From Legionellaceae bacterium (GTDB lineage: Bacteria; Pseudomonadota; Gammaproteobacteria; Legionellales; Legionellaceae): a DNA stretch of 5,944 bases. The stretch is from positions 1-5,944 of the forward strand of contig JAUYSE010000189.1 of assembly GCA_030696465.1 (NCBI GenBank), written 5' to 3'. Below are positions 1 to 5,622 of the stretch, in pieces. Numbering within the stretch: position 1 is the first letter of the stretch; every line of letters starts with the position of its first letter. Below the pieces are notes generated by a model. That model was not told where the DNA came from and did not search any database. It saw only the letters and a program-made list of their open reading frames with translations. The translations under genes and the position numbers were made by a program.

Positions 1-159
1 CAAAAATGAGTTACTAAAATCACCTAACAGTGACAGAGCAACCCAAGATAAAGTCGGTAATTGCCATGCGCCCAACAATAATGCCCAGTGAGGATAATAT
101 CGATTATTTATTTTCTGCAGCACGCGGGATTCAGCCCAAAATGATTTTACAATTGTCAT
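1..159 (-). CDS. N-terminal part of an unidentified membrane protein, cut by the left window edge
   Basis: I do not recognise this gene. From an ATG at 159 the minus strand stays open for all 53 codons to base 1, so the 3' part lies outside the window. The protein begins MTIVKSFWAESRVLQKINNR, a basic amphipathic stretch (K5, R12, K16, R20). A hydrophobic segment rich in Leu and Trp follows at about residues 24-46, consistent with a first transmembrane helix with the N-terminus in the cytoplasm. A CGGA sequence at 165-168 lies 5 bases upstream of the ATG and is a reasonable ribosome binding site. The start is 37 bases after the stop of the sugar-phosphate transferase gene, on the same strand, so co-transcription is likely. 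By context it may be a polysaccharide polymerase, flippase or membrane glycosyltransferase, but no diagnostic motif is visible. The plus-strand frame over the same bases (GTG at 30) looks like a shadow. Confidence 0.55.
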   Translation of the reverse strand, partial: MTIVKSFWAESRVLQKINNRYYPHWALLLGAWQLPTLSWVALSLLGDFSNSFL

Positions 160-196
160 ATTCATCCGTACTTCGATTTCATTTCACCTGGCCACA

Positions 197-1206
197 TTAT
201 TCAGGCTTTCCCGCATTCCAATACCAAGCCAAAAAAAACAGAGGTACGTAGGCAATACACAGTCCTGTAAATCCAGAGGTATACCCTAAAGCAACCAACA
301 GGGCCCAAGGGAACAACCATAACATATTCAGCGCTGCCACTGCTAAGGTCACTGTTTTATGAGACTGATAATAGCGAGTGGCATATTGATACGCATGTGT
401 TCTATGCGCCTGAAAAATAGCTTGACGATGCCTCACCCTTACGATTAGGGTCAGTGTCGCATCTACCACAAACACCCCAAAAAGAATAATCCACGCCCAG
501 AACAAGGGAGGCATGGTTTTGCCTGCTTGCAAAGACAATATAGCGACCACCCAACCCAGAAAAGAACTTCCGGTATCTCCCATAAATATTCTCGCTGGAG
601 GAAAATTCCAACACAAAAAGCCAAGAACCGAACATAAAAGCAATAAAGGAGGCATAATTAAAGAGGTCTGTCCTATTGATGAATAAATCACCACCATACC
701 AGCACACACCGTAATCGCTTCTACCGCGGCCAAGCCATCAATTCCGTCCATAAAATTATATAAATTCACCGCCCAGGTGATATACAGTAAAAAAAGTAGG
801 TTTAAAATCCAGGGTTGTGTGAGCGTTATGCCTGCTAAATGCAAGGGGGGAAAGGGGGATAAATAATATAGAGCTGCTCCCGCGCAGAGGAGCTGGGTCG
901 CTAATCGCAATTTAGCAGGCAAGGAAGCATAATCGTCGATAATCCCTAAAAGCGCAATTATTGCTGAAGCCGCGAACAATAGTCCATGAAATGAAGCGCC
1001 CTGAAGGGACATTACATTCCAGATTCCTAGCCCCACTAAAAAACAAAGTACAAAACTGAGCCCCCCCCTCTAGGGGTTGGAATACTATGAGAACTACGAT
1101 GGTTGGGGACATCTAACCATACGGATTCTAATGCAAAGCGCCGCACTATCCCAGTAACCAGATAGGTAATGACAAAAACCAGCAGCAACCCATATATAAA
1201 TATCAT
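197..1206 (-). pseudogene. wbpL: WbpL/WecA-family polyprenyl-phosphate sugar-1-phosphate transferase, frameshifted at a G8 tract
   Basis: Family role: an integral membrane enzyme that moves a HexNAc-1-phosphate from a UDP-sugar to undecaprenyl phosphate, starting an O-antigen chain. The N-terminal piece starts at ATG 1206, with GGAG at 1217-1220 ten bases upstream. It reads a membrane helix, then LDVPNHRSSHSIPTPRGGG, and stops at TAG 1036-1038 after 56 codons. The rest continues in the -1 frame from the G run through LSFVLCFLVG to the TAA at 197-199. Joining them with one extra G gives 336 residues, normal for the family. In the joined numbering the catalytic features are Asp-Asp at 91-92 (GIIDDY), NLYNFMDGID at 148-157, FMGDTGSS at about 208-215 and HRTHAYQ at 268-274. 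The last is typical of WbpL-like enzymes rather than MraY. About ten hydrophobic segments are present. As written, neither fragment should be active alone. The break may be phase variation, decay or a sequencing error. The gene lies 70 bases downstream of the dehydratase gene. Confidence 0.85.
1061..1068 (-). repeat. G8 homopolymer tract at the frameshift site
   Basis: Eight consecutive C on the plus strand read as G8 in the transferase mRNA, right after the Pro-Arg codons of the PTPRGGG motif. In the upstream frame the codons are AGA GGG GGG GGC followed by an early stop. Nine G would give PRGGG-LSFVL, matching the family. The six upstream-frame and following bases at 1060-1066 read G GGG GGC, a heptamer of the X XXY YYZ type that permits -1 slippage. 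The other glycine-rich loops in the window use mixed glycine codons, for example GGA GGT GGG GGC in the neighbouring dehydratase, so an unbroken G run is conspicuous in this fairly AT-rich DNA. Confidence 0.9.
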
Positions 1207-1276
1207 AGAATACAAACTCCAATATTAATGAGTGGCTAAGAATGGCTGCGTGTGCTCATGCTGCGCACGACATACA

Positions 1277-3178
1277 CTACAATAGCTCTAAATCAGCAAC
1301 ACGCTCCGATACTACTACCTTAGCAACCTCCGTGCCCTGGAATTCTGGAACCAAGCGCTGAAGTACCGCCAAAATATCTTCACGTCCAGACTGCATGCAA
1401 GCAATATGTAACAGGTCTACTTGCTCCATGATATAAGCCCAATTTAATTGACGAAACCGTGCTTTCATTAATTTTTCATGTCCCGTGAACTCTAAAAACT
1501 CCGTCTCATGAAAAAGCTCTTCATACAATTTTTCACCGGGTCTTAACCCGGTATATTCTATTTTGATATCCTTCCCAACTTCTTTTCCAGCAAGCTTAAT
1601 CATTTGTTCGGCAAGATAACGTATCTTAACAGGCTCACCCATATCAAGCACAAAAATTTCACCCCCTGTTCCGCTAACCATTGCTTGTAGTATTAATTGG
1701 CACGCTTCAGGAATCGTCATAAAATACCGAATAATATCTGGGTGGGTCACCGTCACCGGACCACCCTCTTGAATCTGCTTTTGAAATAACGGTAAAACAC
1801 TCCCAGCTGAACCCAACACATTTCCAAAACGGACCGTGATAAATTGTGTTTTCACCTGCTCATTAAAATTCTGGCAAAAAATCTCTGAAACCCGTTTTGT
1901 AGCGCCCATTACATTAGTAGGATTCACCGCTTTATCGGTAGAAATTAACACAAATTTCTCTGCCGCTACAGCCGCACTTGCCTCTGCCACAATTTGTGTA
2001 CCTAAAATATTGTTTAATACTGCTGTTCTCGCCTGTTGCTCTAACATAGGGACATGCTTATACGCCGCCGCATGAAATATAATATGCGGTTGAAACTCAA
2101 AAAATAGGGAAGAAATTCTGGCGCGGTCCGTCACCGACAATAAAACTATCTCAAATTGTTCTTTTTGATATTTTTTAAGTAATTCTTGCTCTATTGAGTA
2201 TAAATTAAACTCTGAGTGATCGATAATCAATAATTTTTCTGGTAATAAACACATAATCTGTCGACACAGCTCTGAGCCGATAGAGCCCCCACCTCCGGTG
2301 ACGATTATTCGCTTATTATGCAAAGTTAAACTTAATTTCGCCCATTCCAATTGCAGTTGATCTCGACCCAGTAGATCTTCAATTTTTACTTCTCGAAGCG
2401 CGTGCATTTCTACTTTGCCAGAGGCTATCGTCTCTAAGCCCGGCAAGGTTCGGAAAGGAACTTGCGCTTTTTCACATAAAGATACAATACGCCGCATTGC
2501 TATCGGACGAGCGGAAGGAATAGCAATAAAAATAAGTTCCACTTGCTTATCGACGACGATTTGATGCACATCACGTATCGCCCCCAACACGCGGACGCCA
2601 TGGATATTCATCCCATGTTTCCGTAAGTTGTCATCTAGTAATCCGACAGGATTATAGGCGCCTACACGAATCAAATCGCGCAACAATCCCTCTCCTGCCT
2701 GCCCTGCACCGATGATTAATACTCTTTTTTCTTGAAACTCATCCGCTTGTCTTGCGGTGTATTCTCGTAATACCCTCAATATAAAACGTCCACCGGTTAA
2801 TAAACCCACCAGCATAATGGTGTATAAAGGCAGAATGGCACGAGGTAAGCCCTCGTTCAAAGACGTAAAATAAAAAATAAGCCCGCTAATCAACGTTGCA
2901 AGGAGCACGGCTTGTAACACTCTGCGCACGTCACTGAGAGAAGAAAACCACCAGAGCCCTCTATACACTTCAAAATAGTAATAAGAAATAATTTGACTTA
3001 GGGATAATAGACCTAAGGCCCTTATAGCATAAGGTAAAGACATACTGCCTATATTCATTTGCAGATCATTGGCGAACCAAAATGCAGCAACCCATGCAAA
3101 AAAAATGGAAGACACGTCAAAAATAGAGCATAAAATCTTCCCTTGAAATTGTTGAAACCGCTCTTCTGTTTCTATCAA
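1277..3178 (-). CDS. wbpM: WbpM/CapD/FlaA1-family membrane nucleotide-sugar 4,6-dehydratase
   Basis: The predicted product is a 633-residue inner-membrane enzyme that converts UDP-GlcNAc-type nucleotides to 4-keto-6-deoxy sugars for surface polysaccharide. Domain order: about four transmembrane segments (roughly 17-37, 51-70, 88-107, 113-132); a first Rossmann domain with VLIIGAGQAGEGLLRDL at 153-169; then the catalytic short-chain dehydrogenase domain with nucleotide-binding VTGGGGSIGSELCRQI at 293-308, FHAAAYKHVPMLE at 368-380, STDKAVNP at 413-420 and Met424-x-x-x-Lys428. Met in place of the usual catalytic Tyr is the known WbpM-type variant. RFGNVLGSAGSVLPLF (450-465) and GLRPGEKLYEEL (544-555) are also typical. 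The length fits the long membrane form. Translation must start at TTG 3178: the frame is closed by a TGA at 3217-3219, there is no ATG between, and AAGGGA at 3187-3192 sits 8 bases upstream. The first internal ATG (residue 41) would remove the first helix. It is the first gene of the leftward operon. The true ortholog name is inferred from family and from adjacency to the WbpL homologue. Confidence 0.93.
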   Translation of the reverse strand: MIETEERFQQFQGKILCSIFDVSSIFFAWVAAFWFANDLQMNIGSMSLPYAIRALGLLSLSQIISYYYFEVYRGLWWFSSLSDVRRVLQAVLLATLISGLIFYFTSLNEGLPRAILPLYTIMLVGLLTGGRFILRVLREYTARQADEFQEKRVLIIGAGQAGEGLLRDLIRVGAYNPVGLLDDNLRKHGMNIHGVRVLGAIRDVHQIVVDKQVELIFIAIPSARPIAMRRIVSLCEKAQVPFRTLPGLETIASGKVEMHALREVKIEDLLGRDQLQLEWAKLSLTLHNKRIIVTGGGGSIGSELCRQIMCLLPEKLLIIDHSEFNLYSIEQELLKKYQKEQFEIVLLSVTDRARISSLFFEFQPHIIFHAAAYKHVPMLEQQARTAVLNNILGTQIVAEASAAVAAEKFVLISTDKAVNPTNVMGATKRVSEIFCQNFNEQVKTQFITVRFGNVLGSAGSVLPLFQKQIQEGGPVTVTHPDIIRYFMTIPEACQLILQAMVSGTGGEIFVLDMGEPVKIRYLAEQMIKLAGKEVGKDIKIEYTGLRPGEKLYEELFHETEFLEFTGHEKLMKARFRQLNWAYIMEQVDLLHIACMQSGREDILAVLQRLVPEFQGTEVAKVVVSERVADLELL

Positions 3179-3186
3179 AATATATT

Positions 3187-3192
3187 TCCCTT
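3187..3192 (-). promoter_or_regulatory. Ribosome binding site that fixes the TTG start of the dehydratase
   Basis: The minus-strand sequence AAGGGA lies 8 bases before the TTG at 3176-3178. It is the only good Shine-Dalgarno match between the upstream in-frame stop (3217-3219) and the first internal ATG, and so supports TTG as the start codon. A TTG start usually lowers translation efficiency. Confidence 0.6.
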
Positions 3193-3207
3193 GAAAATAA
3201 TTAATCC

Positions 3208-3218
3208 CTGATAATCAG
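3208..3218. repeat. Perfect short palindrome CTGATAATCAG in the dehydratase leader
   Basis: CTGAT (3208-3212) and ATCAG (3214-3218) are exact inverted copies around a single A. The site lies about 30 bases upstream of the dehydratase start, in the divergent control region. It has the shape of a small dimeric-regulator half-site pair, but it is short and could occur by chance. The same strand carries TACACT at 3220-3225, 3240-3245 and 3314-3319; the first two are spaced 20 bases apart. Confidence 0.3.
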
Positions 3219-3264
3219 CTACACTGAACACTAAAAACCTACACTTTCAATCGCCCCGCGGTAT

Positions 3265-3270
3265 AGTATA
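3265..3270 (-). promoter_or_regulatory. Possible -10 element for the leftward polysaccharide operon
   Basis: The minus strand reads TATACT here, five of six matches to the sigma-70 -10 consensus, about 87 bases upstream of the dehydratase TTG. There is no good -35 at the usual distance; the position 17 bases upstream is only a T run. The element lies immediately beside the -35 of the rightward manC promoter candidate, so the two transcription units may compete for polymerase. Weak call, based on sequence match only. Confidence 0.25.
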
Positions 3271-3272
3271 AA

Positions 3273-3301
3273 TTGATGTTATTTTCTAAAAAAGGTATAT
3301 T
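3273..3301 (+). promoter_or_regulatory. Predicted sigma-70 promoter of manC
   Basis: TTGATG at 3273-3278 (four of six matches to the -35 consensus) is followed, after a 17-base spacer, by TATATT at 3296-3301 (five of six matches to the -10). Transcription would begin near 3307-3309, leaving a leader of about 55 AT-rich bases before the manC ATG. It is the best-spaced promoter pair I found on this strand between the divergent genes. Confidence 0.5.
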
Positions 3302-3353
3302 ACAATTTTTCTATACACTGTGCGATCATAATTTAACGTTTTCATATTAATTA

Positions 3354-3358
3354 AAGGA
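3354..3358 (+). promoter_or_regulatory. Ribosome binding site of manC
   Basis: AAGGA lies 5 bases before the ATG at 3364, a standard Shine-Dalgarno core and spacing. It supports this start rather than any later ATG. Confidence 0.7.
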
Positions 3359-3363
3359 CAGTT

Positions 3364-4857
3364 ATGTTCATCATCCCAACAATTCTCTGTGGTGGCGCTG
3401 GCTCACGGCTTTGGCCTATCTCTCGAGAACTACATCCTAAACCTTTTATTCGCCTCAATGATGAGCAAAGCCTACTACAAAAAGCGTTTCTTCGTGCCGC
3501 CTCTGTTCCGAACGTCACTGATATCCTCACCATTACTAATCGTGAGCTGTTTTTTAAAACTCAAGATGAGTACCGCGAACTTAACACGGTACATTCACTC
3601 TCTTATATACTAGAGCCCTTCGGCCAAAATACCGCTGCCGCCATTACTATTGCCGCTTTACATGTCGCCCAAACCTATGGCGATGACGCCATTCTTCTCA
3701 TTCTACCAGCCGATCATCTTGTCAACAATCAAGCCGAGTTTCAAAAAATCGTATATCAAGCAGCGCTGCTTGCCAAAAAAAATAAACTGGTCACTCTTGG
3801 TGTTCAACCTCATGCACCAGAAATTGGATATGGCTATATTCATGCCAATCTTGACGCCCCGCTTATACTTTCTGAACCAATAAACCAAACACTAGGCTTC
3901 GAAGTTTTTGGGTTTCATGAAAAACCAAGCTTACACAAAGCCAAAGAATATATCGCCTCTGGCAACTACTTGTGGAACGCCGGTATATTTTGTTTCACTG
4001 CGGCATATGTTCTCCAAAATTTAGAGCGCTATTCGCCAGATATCTACAACACCGCACAAATTTGCATGAACCAGTCCCTCATCACTCAAGAAGAACAAAC
4101 TCTTCGTGTTTATCTCGATGCCGAAACTTTTGCTCAAGTTCCTAATAACTCTTTTGACTATGCGGTGATGGAACCAGCTGCATCATCACAAAGCGAATAT
4201 CCCTCTTCTGTTGCGGTGGTTCCCTGTGATATTGCCTGGAGTGACATTGGCTCATGGCAAGCGCTCGGCGATTTATCCACTGCCGACGCACAAGGAAACC
4301 AAATAGACGGCCATTCTCAACTCCATGATACAACCAATTGTTATATTCAAAGTCGTGAACGCCTCATCGGCACCGTTGGCATTGATAATTTGGTTATCAT
4401 TGATACCCCTGACGCACTGTTGGTTGCCCATAAAGACCGAGTCCAAGATGTGAAACACCTATATACCGAATTAAAAGCAAAAGGTCATGAAGTACATAAA
4501 TTACATCGCACTGTTCATCGCCCATGGGGTACTTACACCGTACTTGAGGAAGGTCTAAATTTTAAAATTAAACGCATTGAAGTCAATGCTGGTGCAAGCC
4601 TCAGCTTGCAAATGCACCATCATCGCAGCGAACACTGGATTGTCGTCAGCGGCATGGCCCGAGTCACCAACGGAGACAACAATTTCCTTCTGAATATGAA
4701 TGAATCCACCTATATTCCCGCAGGAAATGAGCACCGACTTGAGAACCCCGGCATATTAAAACTTATCATGATTGAGGTGCAAAGCGGAGAATATCTAGGA
4801 GAAGACGATATTGTGCGCTTGGAAGATAATTACGGACGTATTCAAGAAGTAAAATAA
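3364..4857 (+). CDS. manC: Bifunctional mannose-1-phosphate guanylyltransferase / mannose-6-phosphate isomerase (type II)
   Basis: This cytoplasmic enzyme interconverts fructose-6-P and mannose-6-P and couples mannose-1-P with GTP to give GDP-mannose, the donor or precursor for mannose, rhamnose or fucose-type residues in surface polysaccharide. The 497-residue length fits the fused family. The N-terminal nucleotidyltransferase domain shows the signature LCGGAGSRLWPISRELHPKP at 8-27, ILPADH at 113-118, FHEKP at 184-188 (usually FVEKP), NYLWNAGIF at 201-209, and DIAWSDIGSW at 289-298. The C-terminal cupin isomerase domain starts near residue 385 (HRPWGTY), with metal-binding QMHHHRSEHWIVVSG at 416-430 and EVQSGEYLGEDDIVRLEDNY at 471-490. 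The frame is intact, although it contains an A8 run at 3775-3782. It has its own promoter, is transcribed away from the dehydratase/transferase operon, and is convergent with ubiG. The step between the two reactions, phosphomannomutase, is not in the window. Confidence 0.96.
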   Translation: MFIIPTILCGGAGSRLWPISRELHPKPFIRLNDEQSLLQKAFLRAASVPNVTDILTITNRELFFKTQDEYRELNTVHSLSYILEPFGQNTAAAITIAALHVAQTYGDDAILLILPADHLVNNQAEFQKIVYQAALLAKKNKLVTLGVQPHAPEIGYGYIHANLDAPLILSEPINQTLGFEVFGFHEKPSLHKAKEYIASGNYLWNAGIFCFTAAYVLQNLERYSPDIYNTAQICMNQSLITQEEQTLRVYLDAETFAQVPNNSFDYAVMEPAASSQSEYPSSVAVVPCDIAWSDIGSWQALGDLSTADAQGNQIDGHSQLHDTTNCYIQSRERLIGTVGIDNLVIIDTPDALLVAHKDRVQDVKHLYTELKAKGHEVHKLHRTVHRPWGTYTVLEEGLNFKIKRIEVNAGASLSLQMHHHRSEHWIVVSGMARVTNGDNNFLLNMNESTYIPAGNEHRLENPGILKLIMIEVQSGEYLGEDDIVRLEDNYGRIQEVK

Positions 4858-4866
4858 GCACAATCT

Positions 4867-4900
4867 ATCCGAGCCATGCCCTCACGGTCGCGGCTCGGAT
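4867..4900. terminator. Hairpin between convergent manC and ubiG
   Basis: ATCCGAGCC (4867-4875) and GGCTCGGAT (4892-4900) form a perfect 9-base-pair, GC-rich stem. The 16-base loop can itself form a few pairs, such as GCC at 4878-4880 with GGT at 4886-4888. The hairpin begins 9 bases after the manC stop and ends 24 bases before the ubiG stop, where a shared terminator is expected. There is no T run directly after the stem on either strand, so it is not a textbook intrinsic terminator. It may instead protect 3' ends or act with Rho. Confidence 0.5.
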
Positions 4901-4924
4901 TATCCCTAATCCAAGTTATGCGCT

Positions 4925-5599
4925 TCACTCCGCAACACAAGCCAAACAATAGTTAGTACTTACATTATCACTAAGACGCGCTTTCCTAGACCAAGGAGAA
5001 TAACGCAACCCTACTAATTTTATGGGCTGATATTGCACCGCACGTGCATAAGCGCATAAATCACCAGGGGTGATAAACTTTTTAAAATCATGTGTTTGCC
5101 TGGGTAACAATTGTAAGATATATTCTGCACCCACGACCATTTCTAGATAGGAGCGCAAAGTGCGATGAATGGTAGAAAGAATAAGTACCGTCCCCTCTCT
5201 CGATAAGCGTCGTATCTCTTGAAAAATCAGAGCCGGATCAGATACATGCTCAAGCATTTCCATACACACAATCACATCAAATGATTCTGCCTGATATTTT
5301 TCGACAGGCATCGCCGTGTATTCGATCGACACGCCCTGACTCAAGGCATGTGCTTCTGCAACTTGAATTAAGACCGACGAGATATCTAAGCCAGTGACTG
5401 ATGCTCCTTGTTTTGCCATCGCTTCGGATAATATCCCTCCGCCACACCCCAAGTCTAAGACTCGTTTGCCCGCCAATGGTACGATAGATTCAATAAATTC
5501 TAAACGAACCGGGTTTATATCATGCAATGTTTTTAAGGGGCCCTCTTGATCCCACCAGCGATCTTTCCACTGGGAAAAAGTTTGATCTGTATCAAGCAT
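4925..5599 (-). CDS. ubiG: Ubiquinone biosynthesis O-methyltransferase UbiG
   Basis: UbiG carries out both SAM-dependent O-methylations of the quinone ring in ubiquinone synthesis, at the inner face of the membrane. The 224-residue protein is slightly shorter than E. coli UbiG (about 240). It has the family N-terminus WWDQEGPLKTLHDINPVRL at 15-33, SAM-binding motif I VLDLGCGGGILSEA at 47-60 with acidic LDIS at 71-74, VCMEMLEHVSDP at 111-122, and the UbiG-specific segment GAEYILQLLPRQTHDFKKFI at 157-176, which is linked to membrane association. These features separate it from generic class I methyltransferases. One oddity is STIHRT at 142-147, where Asn is more usual than His (E. coli has STLNRN). 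The ATG at 5599 is preceded by a modest purine-rich GAGAGA. The gene lies 23 bases after the aroA stop, so they probably share a transcript. It implies aerobic ubiquinone respiration. Confidence 0.95.
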   Translation of the reverse strand: MLDTDQTFSQWKDRWWDQEGPLKTLHDINPVRLEFIESIVPLAGKRVLDLGCGGGILSEAMAKQGASVTGLDISSVLIQVAEAHALSQGVSIEYTAMPVEKYQAESFDVIVCMEMLEHVSDPALIFQEIRRLSREGTVLILSTIHRTLRSYLEMVVGAEYILQLLPRQTHDFKKFITPGDLCAYARAVQYQPIKLVGLRYSPWSRKARLSDNVSTNYCLACVAE

Positions 5600-5622
5600 G
5601 AAAATGTCTCTCTATAAATTGT

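Noticed and set aside
30..251. Plus-strand open frame of 73 codons (GTG start)
   Set aside because: It overlaps, antisense, both the end of the transferase gene and the better-supported membrane gene at 1-159. It lacks a convincing ribosome site and resembles no family.
402..707. Minus-strand 101-codon frame inside the transferase gene
   Set aside because: It lies in another frame within the conserved NFMDGIDG and GDTGSS coding region; it is a shadow of that gene.
845..858. Two further runs (G6 and G5 on the plus strand) in the transferase gene
   Set aside because: Both are in frame, encoding SPFPPLH, and are shorter than tracts that usually vary; noted only as extra slippage potential.
1249..1269. 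Hairpin CGTGTGC / GCGCACG between the dehydratase and transferase genes
   Set aside because: The 7-base stem has a C-A mismatch on the transcribed strand and no T run follows, so it is unlikely to be a terminator; an operon with read-through is more plausible.
1836..2075. Plus-strand 79-codon frame opposite the dehydratase
   Set aside because: It is antisense to the catalytic STDK/MxxxK region of the dehydratase and has no support of its own.
3775..3782. A8 run in manC, with similar A8/T8 runs at 231-238 and 3098-3105
   Set aside because: All three lie in intact reading frames, and such runs are common in AT-rich genes. They may slip occasionally, but nothing here shows a switch.
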